In this document: positions 1 to 8,286 of the stretch, one piece after another
How positions within the stretch are numbered: the stretch's first letter is position 1
How the letters are laid out: the number at the start of each line of letters is the position of its first letter
From: Thiocapsa roseilacustris
Lineage (GTDB): Bacteria > Pseudomonadota > Gammaproteobacteria > Chromatiales > Chromatiaceae
Length of the DNA: 64,000 nucleotides
Direction: 5' to 3'
NCBI RefSeq assembly: GCF_041903755.1
Contig: NZ_JBBWVE010000031.1
Span: 13,715-77,714 of the forward strand
Notes under the pieces: generated by a model
Told to the model about the DNA's origin: nothing
The model's input: only the letters and a program-made list of their open reading frames with translations
The model's database searches: none
Translations under genes and position numbers: made by a program

Positions 1-1118
1 GTCCAAGCGGGTCTCGGGAAAGATGGTCGGCAAGGCCCTCGAAACGGTCTGTGCCTTTGCCAATACCTCCGGAGGCACCCTCGCCCTTGGGCTAGAGGAT
101 ACCGCCAAGGCAAAGGGTGCCGACCGGCTCTATGGACTGGCGGAGAATCCGGAGGCGGTCGACGAGTTGCGTCGCAAGACACTCACCCACTTGCTCCCGG
201 CTTTGGACGGTCTGCGTTGGGTCAGGGTCGCGTGTCGGTTACGCGACGGGACGGAGGGCCATGTGATGCTCCTCCGTGTGCCGCAAAGCCCCAAGGTGCA
301 TTCCATTCTGGACAACGGCACCTGGACCCGGTTGGATGCCAGCAACCGGGAAATGACCGCCTCCGAGATCACCGAGCTGGCCTACCGTCGAGGCGTCATC
401 ACGGCCGAATCGGAGCCCGTTCCCGTGCCGTTCGAGTTGCTGGAGACCGAGACCTGGCAGCGTTTTGCGACCAACCGGGGCTTTCTCACCGGCGACCTGG
501 CGGACCGGATGTTTCGAATCGGGCTCGCAAAGCGGATCGCGGGGGAACTGCAACCGGTACGCGCCGCGGTGTTGTTGTTCGCCGAGGAGCCCGGCGGTCT
601 TCTGGCGGCCCAGCAGACACGGGCCGACGTGCGCGTGTTCCACTACAGAGGCAATCGCGTCGAACCCGGCTCGGTACCCAACCTGCTGAAGCCGCCTAAG
701 ACGATTTCCGGACCCCTGCCCGCGCAGATCGCCCGGGCCAGCGCCTATGTACTGGACTCACTAGCGGCTGGGTTGACCCTCGCCGCATCCGGTTTCAAGA
801 CGGTCCATCGTTATCCGGAGCGGGTGATCAAAGAGGCCATCACCAACGCCGTGATCCACCGCGACTATCGTCTGGGAGCAGGTGAGCGACTGGATCGACC
901 GCAACGGCCCGTTGGCCAACAGCGACCTGTGCCAAATCGCGGGAGTCGACACACTCAAGGCATCCAAGATGCTCAAGCGCTGGGTCGAGCAGGGTGTGCT
1001 GTTGCGTGACGACTCCGGCGGCAAGCGTCACACCGCGTACCGTAAACCCGTCCCGGACAGCGACGCCGACGCAGAGACTCCATTATCTTCACCGCTGGAT
1101 AATGGCGACGAAGAATGA
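1..1118 (+). pseudogene. AlbA_2 (Schlafen-like) ATP-binding transcriptional-regulator-like gene, internally deleted and frameshifted
   Basis: The reading frame enters from the left edge, so the true start lies outside the window. The first roughly 290 codons give an AlbA_2 domain (KMVGKALETVCAFANTSGG, then LALGLEDTA) followed by the middle region of COG2865-type proteins, ending in EAITNAVIHRDYRL at about 835-873. That segment normally opens the GHKL-like ATPase domain. Instead, at about 873, the protein sequence jumps one frame to WEQVSDWIDRNGPLANSDLC..., a typical C-terminal winged helix, which ends at 1118. The intervening ATPase region, which I estimate at 100-150 codons, is absent. In the original frame translation runs on into nonsense to 1009. 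I read this as a deletion pseudogene. Alternatively the 882-1118 segment could be expressed alone from its GTG as a 78-residue winged-helix protein. Family assignment is confident; the loss of function is inferred. Confidence 0.8.
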
Positions 1119-1197
1119 AAAAAAATTATTATTATCAATGTTATGTTGACATTTCCATTATCCGTTCGGCCCCGGAAACCGCTGGATTGCAAGACCC

Positions 1198-1740
1198 TTG
1201 ACCCCGACACCGATCCCTTTTCCCGTGCGAGCAAGCCAACTGCTCACCGGCATGAAACCCGACCACCTGCGCGCTGTCGGCAACACTGCCTTGCTCGAAG
1301 AACCCTTGCTTGGCCTGCTCGTCTCCCGAGACTGCCCAGGCCGCGTTCTTCTGGACACCCTGGAACTGATTCCCCAGTGGGTGCGGGATCAGCGGATCAT
1401 CCTGAGCGGCTTCCACTCGCCGTTGGAGCAGCAAGTCCTGCGCTCGGTGCTGCGGCGCAATGGCCGCGTCGTGAAGATACTGGCGCGCGGGATGCGCGAG
1501 TACCGTCCACCGCAGACGGAGCGCGAGCCGCTGGCGAACGGCAACATGCTTGTCCTAACGACATATCCGGACCGCGTCCGGCGCACAACCCGCGCGACCG
1601 CATTGGAACGCAATCGGCTGGTTCTCGCCCTGGCGGCCGAGTTACTCACCCCTTACGTCTCGCCGGGGAGCGGGCTGGCGGACATTCTGACTGAGCGCGC
1701 ACGCGTAACGACACTCGCAAAGGAGCATGACAAACCGTGA
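1198..1740 (+). CDS. DprA/SLOG-like Rossmann-fold protein
   Basis: A 180-residue protein resembling the nucleotide-binding core of DNA-processing protein DprA (SLOG superfamily). The part that shows this is RIILSGFHSPLEQQVLRSVL followed by a strand-turn VVKILARGMREY and later LVLTTYPD. It is much shorter than DprA (about 360 residues) and lacks the N-terminal SAM-like and C-terminal winged-helix domains. The start is uncertain: TTG 1198 opens the frame and GTG 1225 or ATG 1252 are alternatives; an in-frame stop at 1147 bounds it upstream. It overlaps the next gene by 4 bp (GTGA at 1737), so the two are translationally coupled. SLOG proteins of this size are known in nucleotide-signal and defence contexts, so a stress or defence role next to the broken AlbA_2 gene is an inference only. 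Confidence 0.65.
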   Translation: MTPTPIPFPVRASQLLTGMKPDHLRAVGNTALLEEPLLGLLVSRDCPGRVLLDTLELIPQWVRDQRIILSGFHSPLEQQVLRSVLRRNGRVVKILARGMREYRPPQTEREPLANGNMLVLTTYPDRVRRTTRATALERNRLVLALAAELLTPYVSPGSGLADILTERARVTTLAKEHDKP

Positions 1741-2411
1741 CAGACCGCCGGATACGTGGAATCTTGGAGCAACTGGAACAGGTTCGCGAGGATCTGCTCG
1801 CCCTGTCCGACGATATTTGGAGCAGCATCGACCACAACGACAGCCACGCCTTAGATGAAGGTGTTGCCTTCAAAAAGGCATACAACGCCAAGATGGCGGC
1901 GTTCGACCAACTGGCGGGCGAGCTCTCGACGCTGGTGCAACAGTTCACTGCTATCGACCTCGCCGAGCCTGCCTCGTCCAGGGGCGAGCCGGCGCACACG
2001 CGTGACGGTATCGTCCGTGATCTCGATCGGCGAGAGCCCCACAGCCTTGAAGAGGACTTCACTTACAAGCGCCCCTATGGCTATCGGCTTGGCGATGAGG
2101 CGCAATCCGGCGTAACCACTTGGCGGCGCCTATACGAGCTGATTTGCCTTCACCTGGCGCGACATGACCCCGAGCGGTTCTCTCGCCTTCCCGATGAGCC
2201 GGCCTTCACCACGCGCCGGGGCAATCCTTACTTTACGCGTGATCCTGTTGCGCTCCGAGCGGCCATGGCCCTTCCCTCCGGGATCCAAGCCGAGGTCAAC
2301 CTCTCGGCAAATCACCTGAGGGATCAGATCAAGGCGCTATTGAACTACTTTGGTATCGATCAAGCGGCGCTCAGCATCTACCTGCGGCAGGACCGCGATG
2401 CCGACGCTTGA
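1737..2411 (+). CDS. Uncharacterised protein with a duplicated H-[AS]-L-[DE]-E-x-x-x-[FY]-K motif
   Basis: I do not recognise this 224-residue soluble protein. It starts at GTG 1737, overlapping the DprA-like gene; AAGGAG at 1720-1725 precedes it. There is no signal peptide or membrane segment. The N-terminal 80 residues look helical (ILEQLEQVREDLLALSDDIW). The sequence contains two related segments: HALDEGVAFKKAYNAK at about residues 37-52 and HSLEEDFTYKRPYGYR at about residues 104-119, which suggests an internal duplication or a shared binding motif. The C-terminal part (about 125-215) carries TWRRLYELICLHLARHDPERF and FTTRRGNPYFT, and looks like a compact helical domain. Coupling to the SLOG-like gene suggests a two-gene module in which this is the partner or effector. 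It ends 1 bp before the convergent gene's stop. Confidence 0.6.
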   Translation: MTDRRIRGILEQLEQVREDLLALSDDIWSSIDHNDSHALDEGVAFKKAYNAKMAAFDQLAGELSTLVQQFTAIDLAEPASSRGEPAHTRDGIVRDLDRREPHSLEEDFTYKRPYGYRLGDEAQSGVTTWRRLYELICLHLARHDPERFSRLPDEPAFTTRRGNPYFTRDPVALRAAMALPSGIQAEVNLSANHLRDQIKALLNYFGIDQAALSIYLRQDRDADA

Positions 2412-2412
2412 G

Positions 2413-3726
2413 TTAGAGGGCCGCGAAAAGAAACGAACAGGCGGCCACCGCCGCGATGATCGCAACCACATCGGCGGTCAGTGCCGCGGCCAGGGTGTGG
2501 CGAATCCGCCGGATCCGCACGGCGCCGAAATAGACCGCGAGCACGTAGAAGGTGGTTTCGGTCGAGCCCTGTAGGGTCGAGACCAGATAGCCGACATAGC
2601 TGTCCGGGCCGATGGCGGGGTCGTTGATGATGGAGGCCATGACGCCGTAAGCGCCGGAGCCCGACAACGGGCGCAGCAGGGCCATCGGCAGGGCCTCGGC
2701 AGGCAGGCCGACGCGCGAGGTAAAGCCGCCGAGCAGGTTGACCAGCACGTCCAGCGCACCGCTCGCGCGGAACATGGCGACCGCGACCAGGATGGCGACC
2801 AGATAGGGAATGATCCGCAGCGCGACCTGAAAGCCCTCTTGTGCCCCTTCCACGAAGACCTCGTAGACACGCACGCCGCGCAGCACACCGAACAGCAGAA
2901 ATCCCAGCATCAGCGAGGGCACGATCCAGGGCGAGACGCGTTCGCCCCAGAGGATCGCGGCCGGGATGAGCGCGACCACGCCGCCCAAGGCCAGGATCGA
3001 GACCCACACGGGATAGGCGCCCGGATCGGCAGGTAGGTCGGCGGATGGATCGACACCGACCGCCTCGCGTTCGGCCGGAATCGCTTCCGGGATCGGAGCG
3101 GTTGGCTCGGGCGGTCCGACAGGCGCGAAGCGCTGATAGAGCCGGGCCGCCAGGATGGCGGCGGCGGTCGAGCAGAGTGTCGCGAAGAGTGTTGTCGGCA
3201 GGATCCCGGCCGGATCGCTCGACCCCGCTGCGGCACGCAGCGCGATCACGCCGGTCGGCAGCAGGGTGACGCTCGAGGTGTTGATGGCAAGGAAGAGCGC
3301 CATCGAGTTGGTCGCCGTGCCGGGTCGCGTATTGAGCTTATCGAGCTCCTGCATCGCGCGAATACCGAAGGGCGTCGCGGCATTGCCCAGCCCGAGGGCG
3401 TTGGCCGACATGTTCAGGATCATGGCACCCATCGCCGGATGGTCGGGCGGCACCTCCGGAAAGAGGCGCGTCATCAGCGGGCGGATCAGGCGCGCGATGA
3501 CGACGAGCATGCCGCCGGCCTCCGCGACCTTCATCAGTCCGAGAAAGAGCGTCATCACCCCGACCAGGCCGATGGCCAACTCCACCGCACCGGTTGCCGC
3601 CGCCAGCATCTCGCTCGACAGCACGGCCATGGGCGTCTGTGCATCCTCGACGACGGGTAGGGTCAGCTCGCGCCAAGCCGTCGCGAGGAAGCCGATCAGG
3701 ACGATGCCGAAGAAGATCCCGTTCAT
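2413..3726 (-). CDS. Nucleoside recognition (Gate) domain membrane protein, SpmA-SpmB fusion
   Basis: A 437-residue polytopic inner-membrane protein. The N-terminal half matches spore maturation protein A (MILNMSANALGLGNAATPFGI at about 101-121, then NTSSVTLLP), and the C-terminal half matches SpmB (GFQVALRIIPYLVAILVAVAMF, then LPMALLRPLSGSGAYGVM). Both halves carry the Gate domain. The two are joined by a loop rich in Pro, Ala and Asp at about 205-240. Such fusions are common in non-sporulating proteobacteria, where the function is unknown; transport of a small solute across the inner membrane is the usual guess. It is convergent with the preceding gene and its ATG lies only 1 bp from a family A repeat, so its ribosome-binding region overlaps the repeat. 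Confidence 0.85.
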   Translation of the reverse strand: MNGIFFGIVLIGFLATAWRELTLPVVEDAQTPMAVLSSEMLAAATGAVELAIGLVGVMTLFLGLMKVAEAGGMLVVIARLIRPLMTRLFPEVPPDHPAMGAMILNMSANALGLGNAATPFGIRAMQELDKLNTRPGTATNSMALFLAINTSSVTLLPTGVIALRAAAGSSDPAGILPTTLFATLCSTAAAILAARLYQRFAPVGPPEPTAPIPEAIPAEREAVGVDPSADLPADPGAYPVWVSILALGGVVALIPAAILWGERVSPWIVPSLMLGFLLFGVLRGVRVYEVFVEGAQEGFQVALRIIPYLVAILVAVAMFRASGALDVLVNLLGGFTSRVGLPAEALPMALLRPLSGSGAYGVMASIINDPAIGPDSYVGYLVSTLQGSTETTFYVLAVYFGAVRIRRIRHTLAAALTADVVAIIAAVAACSFLFAAL

Positions 3727-3727
3727 G

Positions 3728-3813
3728 TCAACCGCGTCATGCGGGATATGTGTTGGTTCGGGGTTGGGTTTGGTGTCGCAGCATCCTGCGGCCTCTGTCG
3801 GTGACGCGGTTTA
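3728..3813. repeat. Family A repeat, copy 1 (about 86 bp, terminal inverted repeats)
   Basis: Ends are TCAACCGCGTCA and TGACGCGGTTTA, reverse complements apart from one base. It begins 1 bp upstream of the start codon of the minus-strand SpmAB-like gene, so it probably forms part of that gene's leader. Confidence 0.75.
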
Positions 3814-3913
3814 GAGATTTCGAATTCTTTAGGCGATTTCCGGGAATCAACATCCCACTGCGCAGACGACTCCGCCGGAAGTGCCGCCAACGGTCGTCGC
3901 GAAGCGGCGACAC

Positions 3914-4044
3914 CTCCCGGGATAGACGACTTGCAGTCGTCCTCTTCGGCCGACCCGGCAGCCCTAGAGCGTCGGGTAGAGCCGCGACCCCGCCGGCACT
4001 CAGGACGCTTAAAAAAGGACGACTGCAAGTCGTCTATCCCGGGG
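3914..4044. repeat. Inverted-repeat element (28-bp perfect arms, about 74-bp spacer)
   Basis: The left arm (about 3914-3942) and right arm (about 4016-4044) are perfect reverse complements over 28 bases, with core GACGACTTGCAGTCGTC. Each arm is itself an imperfect palindrome. It looks like a REP-type or miniature mobile element. It lies in the 670-bp gene-free stretch 3727-4399, which otherwise holds only repeat copy 1, a GGCGATTTCCGGGAA motif near 3831 and the hairpin at 4243. Confidence 0.8.
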
Positions 4045-4242
4045 AGTGCTGCTTCTACGAAACGCGTTTTGGATGGTACCTCGCAGGCGGCGACGGGGCT
4101 TGCGGGAATTGTCGGAATCAGCGGTCTGTTTGGAATCGAAAGAAGGAGCCGGGCCGTCGAAATCCCAATATTTTGCATTGTGAAATCAAATATCGGCAGA
4201 CGTTTTCCGAGCAAATTTATATCAAGTATATGATTTTAAAAT

Positions 4243-4268
4243 AATATTTCTCGCTCGCGAGAAATATT
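4243..4268. promoter_or_regulatory. AT-rich hairpin in the leader of the 4400 gene
   Basis: Perfect 11-bp stem AATATTTCTCG / CGAGAAATATT with a 4-base loop, in an unusually AT-rich leader (about 4180-4300). It could be a terminator-like or operator structure; there is no T-run after it. GAGGAGAG at 4387-4394 is the ribosome-binding site of the next gene. Confidence 0.5.
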
Positions 4269-4399
4269 CCGTATTGTGAAATAGATTACCTATTGCGGAA
4301 TCCCCTCCGCGTTTCTAGTTTGCACCCAACGCCGCGGCGCATGCGTTCCCGCCCGCCGCGACAACCGACCAGAAACGACGAAAAACGAGGAGAGACATC

Positions 4400-6649
4400 A
4401 TGACTGCATCCGCCATCACCCCTGCCCGGACGACGACATCCGATTTCTGCAACGGCGTGCTGCACTTCGCCAACCTGCCGCCCGACTTCGAGCGCCTCGG
4501 CACACGCCCGGCGATCGTCGAGGGCGCCCATCGGATCGAGGAGATCGACGAGGCGGCGGTCTATCAGACCCGGCTGATGGCCGATGCACTGCGCTACACG
4601 ACCCTGCAGCTCTGTGCATCGAAGGAGTCCGGACATCCGGGCGGCTTTGCCAGCTCGGCCGATGCCTATGCGGCGCTGGTGATGCTCGGGCACACCAACA
4701 TCCTGACCGAGGTCGGTCACCACGCGCCGGGCTTCTACAGCGCCATGTTCCTGGATGGATCTCTTGAAGCCATGGGCATCAGCGACATGCATCAGCTCCA
4801 AAAGCGGTTCCGCGAGCGCGACGGGCTGCTCGGTCACCTCTCGGGTGCCATCCCCGGTCTGCTCGCCCCGGCCGGTCCGCTCGGCCAAGGCCAGCACTTC
4901 GCGATGGCCGCGGCCTATCTGCATCGCGAGACGCTCTTCCCCGTGACGATCGGCGACGGCGGCTTGGGCGAGCCCTATATCCTTTCGGCTTTCAAGCACT
5001 TCCACACCGCCTATCCGGAGGTGACGAACTTCCTGCCGGTGCTGATCTGGAACGGCTTCAGTCAGGAGCACCATTCGATGGTCTCCTTGATGGACAACGC
5101 GCGGATGCTGGCCTACTGGCGTGCGCACGACTTCGGCCGGGTGATCCTGATCGATGCGAAGGACTATGACGATGCCGGGCAGGAGGGCGACTATGTCGAC
5201 AGCACGCTGTTCGGCGACGCCGCCCGTTCGGCCTTCACCCGTGCGGTGCTCGAAGGCATGCAGGAGGCCGAAACCTCCGCGCTCGGCGGCACCATGACCT
5301 GCTTCATCGTCAAGCAGCTCAAGGGCGCGGGTGTGCATGCCACGGGCGCCAAGTCGCACAATCTCTATCCGGGCGACAACGCGACCAAGCCGAACATCGC
5401 CGCCGCGCTGGAACGCGGCGCGCTGGCCCCGGAGGCCTGGGCCTTGGTGCGGACCAACATGCAGCGCGCCGGCGGCGGCCCGGCCGGCGAGACCGCGGTG
5501 ACCGAGTCCGAGCGGGTGCCGAGCGACATCGGGACCTTGCCGACCCGCGCCTTTGCGGTGGGCGAGAAGGCCGTGCCGGCGAGCGCCATGGCCGAGATGG
5601 TGGCCGAGCTGGGTCGGCGCGATCCGCTGTTCGTGGTGACCAACGCCGACGGCAACGAGGCGTCGAACATGAAGGCGATCAACGAGGCGCTGAAGATCCG
5701 CCATCCGACCGAGGACGGGCTCTACAACCAGTCCCCGACCGGTCAGGTCTACGAGCCGCTGAGCGAGGACGCCTGTGCCGGCTTCGCCGCAGGCTTGGCG
5801 CTGTTCGGCGGGCGTTCGCTCTGGCTGTCCTACGAGAGCTTCGCCATCAACGGTTGGCCGATCGTGCAGACCGTCGGCCAGGCGATGGCGGAGCTGCGGC
5901 GCAAGACCCCCGCCTTGGTGACCATGTTCACGGCCGGGGCATTGGAGCAGGGCCGAAATGGCTGGACCCATCAGCGCCCGGAGATCGAGAACTACATCGG
6001 CGGTCAGATGCGCAACGGCAACGTCTACCTGCTCTATCCGGCGGACGCCAACCAGATGCAGGCCGCCTACGGCTGGGCGACCGAGCAGCTCAACAAGTGC
6101 ATCAGCATCATCGCATCCAAGTCGGCGCTGCCGGTCTATTCGACCCCGGAGCAGGCGCGCGAGGCGATCGAGCAGGGTGCCGTCTGTTTGGCCGATACCG
6201 GACATGGCGCGGCCGGGACGGTGGTCTTCGCGGTCACCGGTGACATGGTGGCGCTGCCGGTGTTCGCGGCCAAGGAGACACTGGAGCTGGCAGGGTACCG
6301 AGTGCGCATCGTCGCCGTGGTCAACCCGCGTCGGCTCTATCGTCCGAGTGACGTGGCCTGGCGCCACTCGGCCGAGCCGGACGATCGATTCATGTCTGAT
6401 GCCGACTTCCAGACGCTCTTCGACGGCGATGCCCTGATCGCTGTGAGCGGCGGCGGGACGGTCGCCTTGGAGCCGGTGCTGCTGCGCAGTCGCGCGGCCG
6501 CCCGTGATCTGTTCGGATGGCAGCGTGGGGAGACCACGGCCAGCCCGGCCGAGATCATGGCCTTCAACGGCATCACCGCCGAGGCGCTCGACCGGCGCGC
6601 CCGCGAGCTGATCGCGGTGGTTCAACCCGCGCTCGACAACGCTGCCTGA
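4400..6649 (+). CDS. Thiamine-diphosphate enzyme of the transketolase/phosphoketolase superfamily
   Basis: A 749-residue cytoplasmic enzyme. The N-terminal half has a transketolase-type start (TTLQLCASKESGHPGGF) and the ThDP/Mg motif GDGGLGEPYILSAF ending about 30 residues later in VLIWNGFSQ, with LSGAIPGLLAPAGPLGQG before it. The middle and C-terminal parts (NGWTHQRPEIENYIGG, then VYLLYPADANQMQ, then IIASKSALPVY) are closest to phosphoketolases, where the equivalent segments are THQNP and PADAN. It is shorter and more divergent than classical Xfp (about 790-820 residues). Some relatives are annotated as xylulose 5-phosphate 3-epimerase, so the exact reaction on a sugar phosphate is open. The start has a strong site (GAGGAGAG). 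The downstream partner is a four-carbon acid sugar kinase, which suggests a short sugar-phosphate pathway. Confidence 0.75.
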   Translation: MTASAITPARTTTSDFCNGVLHFANLPPDFERLGTRPAIVEGAHRIEEIDEAAVYQTRLMADALRYTTLQLCASKESGHPGGFASSADAYAALVMLGHTNILTEVGHHAPGFYSAMFLDGSLEAMGISDMHQLQKRFRERDGLLGHLSGAIPGLLAPAGPLGQGQHFAMAAAYLHRETLFPVTIGDGGLGEPYILSAFKHFHTAYPEVTNFLPVLIWNGFSQEHHSMVSLMDNARMLAYWRAHDFGRVILIDAKDYDDAGQEGDYVDSTLFGDAARSAFTRAVLEGMQEAETSALGGTMTCFIVKQLKGAGVHATGAKSHNLYPGDNATKPNIAAALERGALAPEAWALVRTNMQRAGGGPAGETAVTESERVPSDIGTLPTRAFAVGEKAVPASAMAEMVAELGRRDPLFVVTNADGNEASNMKAINEALKIRHPTEDGLYNQSPTGQVYEPLSEDACAGFAAGLALFGGRSLWLSYESFAINGWPIVQTVGQAMAELRRKTPALVTMFTAGALEQGRNGWTHQRPEIENYIGGQMRNGNVYLLYPADANQMQAAYGWATEQLNKCISIIASKSALPVYSTPEQAREAIEQGAVCLADTGHGAAGTVVFAVTGDMVALPVFAAKETLELAGYRVRIVAVVNPRRLYRPSDVAWRHSAEPDDRFMSDADFQTLFDGDALIAVSGGGTVALEPVLLRSRAAARDLFGWQRGETTASPAEIMAFNGITAEALDRRARELIAVVQPALDNAA

Positions 6650-6669
6650 CGGGAGACCGGAAGCATGTC

Positions 6670-6689
6670 GGGGCGAATGAATTCGCCCC
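6670..6689. repeat. Short palindrome GGGGCGAAT-GA-ATTCGCCCC
   Basis: Perfect 9-bp arms around a 2-base centre, in the gap between the ThDP enzyme and the sugar kinase. It is the type of short palindrome often dispersed in bacterial genomes. A copy of CCCGGAAATCGCC (the reverse of the family B head motif) follows near 6738. Confidence 0.6.
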
Positions 6690-6785
6690 TACAGCACCTA
6701 CGGCTCCTTCTGATACGCTCAGTTGGGGTGCTTGTTCCCGGAAATCGCCAAAAATCCCAATACTCGTCGGGCGGAGATGACCCTC

Positions 6786-8129
6786 ATGACCAGCAACCCA
6801 AACACCAAGATCATCGTCATCGACGACGACCCGACAGGGTCCCAGACCGTCCACGGCTGTCTGCTGCTGACGCGCTGGGATCCGCAGACCCTGATCGAGG
6901 CGTTCGACGATGCCTCGCCGCTCTTCTTCGTGCTGAGCAACACCCGGGGTATGGATGCCGCGGAGGCTGCACGGGTGACGCGCGAGATCTGCGTGAACCT
7001 GCGCACGGCGATGGATCGGCTCGCCGGCGGCGGCCGGACGATCCAACCGCTGATCGTCAGCCGTTCGGACTCCACCCTGCGCGGCCATTATCCGGTGGAG
7101 ACCGATGTGATCGCCGAGGAGCTCGGCCCCTTCGATGCCCACTTCCTGGTGCCGGCCTTCTTCGAGGGCGGGCGGGTCACGCGCGATGGTGTCCACTATC
7201 TGATGGTCGACGGGGTGCCGGTGCCGGTCAACGAGACCGAGTTCGCGCGAGACTCGGTGTTCGGGTTCAGCCACGCTTTTCTGCCCGATTATGTGGAGGA
7301 GAAGACCGGCGGGCGCATCGCGGCGCAGGCCGTCGAGCGTTTCGGTCTGGAGGATGTCCGCGGCGACGTGGGCCCGCGGCTGCGTGCCTTGACCGGGAAC
7401 GTCTGCGGCGTGGTGGACGCCGAGCGCCAGGCGGATCTCGACAGCTTTGCCCGTCAAGTCTTGACGGCGGCGGGCGAGGGCAAGCGCTTCCTGTTTCGCA
7501 GCGCGGCGAGCCTGCTCACAGCACTCGCTGCACTGCCGCCACAGCCGGTCGCCCCGTCGGCCATGTCGACCTATGTCCGTGACGGGCGGCCGGGCGTGGT
7601 CCTGATGGGATCCCATGTCGAGAAGTCGACCCTGCAGCTTCGCCATCTCATCGATCACACGGACGTGCTACCGGTCGAGATCGACTTGGACCGCCTGCTC
7701 GCCGAAGAAGATGATCTGCTCAGGGACCTCCTCGGCCGGCTCGAGATCGCCCAACAGGACGGACGCGGCGTCGTGCTCTTCACCAGCCGAGGCGAGCGAC
7801 GCTTCCCGAGCGCGGCCCAGCGGCTCGCCTTCGGCGAGCGGGTCTCCGGCTTCCTGGTCAAGATCGTGCGCAATCTGCCGCAGGAGATCGGCTTCCTGAT
7901 CAGCAAGGGCGGCATCACCTCCAACGACACCCTTAGCCAGGGCTTGGCCTTGCGCACCGCGCGCGTTCTCGGACAGATCCGCGCCGGCTGTTCGGTAGTG
8001 CGCTGTCCGGAGGATCATCCGCGGTACCCGGATCTGCCGGTGGTGATCTTCCCGGGCAATGTGGGCGGGGATGAGGCGCTGGCGGAGGCGTACCGGATTC
8101 TCGCAGACTCTAAACCGCGTCCGGTGTGA
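6786..8129 (+). CDS. Four-carbon acid sugar kinase family protein (DUF1537)
   Basis: A 447-residue cytoplasmic kinase. The N-terminal substrate-binding domain starts with IIVIDDDPTGSQTVHGC and has LIVSRSDSTLRGHYP and FLVPAFFEGGR; the C-terminal nucleotide-binding domain has VVLMGSHVEKST, LISKGGITSNDTL and VVIFPGNVGG, all typical of DUF1537 proteins (OtnK/DtnK relatives), which phosphorylate C4 sugar acids. I chose ATG 6786 because GGAG at 6773-6776 is 9 bases upstream; the frame is open back to 6723 and ATG 6777 is an alternative. The last codons (SKPRPV) are encoded by the left end of a family A repeat, so the natural stop has probably been replaced. Co-direction with the ThDP enzyme suggests a shared pathway. 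Confidence 0.85.
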   Translation: MTSNPNTKIIVIDDDPTGSQTVHGCLLLTRWDPQTLIEAFDDASPLFFVLSNTRGMDAAEAARVTREICVNLRTAMDRLAGGGRTIQPLIVSRSDSTLRGHYPVETDVIAEELGPFDAHFLVPAFFEGGRVTRDGVHYLMVDGVPVPVNETEFARDSVFGFSHAFLPDYVEEKTGGRIAAQAVERFGLEDVRGDVGPRLRALTGNVCGVVDAERQADLDSFARQVLTAAGEGKRFLFRSAASLLTALAALPPQPVAPSAMSTYVRDGRPGVVLMGSHVEKSTLQLRHLIDHTDVLPVEIDLDRLLAEEDDLLRDLLGRLEIAQQDGRGVVLFTSRGERRFPSAAQRLAFGERVSGFLVKIVRNLPQEIGFLISKGGITSNDTLSQGLALRTARVLGQIRAGCSVVRCPEDHPRYPDLPVVIFPGNVGGDEALAEAYRILADSKPRPV

Positions 8130-8195
8130 CCCACGATCTATTCATAGGGATGCGGGCTCGGAGCGACTTCCAGACCTCGGAGTCGACGCGGTTTA
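8111..8195. repeat. Family A repeat, copy 2
   Basis: Ends TAAACCGCGTCC and GACGCGGTTTA. The left end lies inside the last codons of the sugar kinase gene, which terminates on a TGA within the repeat. Confidence 0.85.
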
Positions 8196-8286
8196 GAGGA
8201 TTTAAACTGGATTTTCGGTGGTTTGACGGGCTGTATCGGTGCCGACCATACTCGTGGGTGTCACCATGATGATTCGGGACCAGGCG

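Noticed and set aside
4286..6625. 779-residue open frame on the minus strand
   Set aside because: It is antisense to the well-supported ThDP enzyme, has no family resemblance, and its Arg/His/Gly-rich composition is typical of the shadow frame of GC-rich genes.
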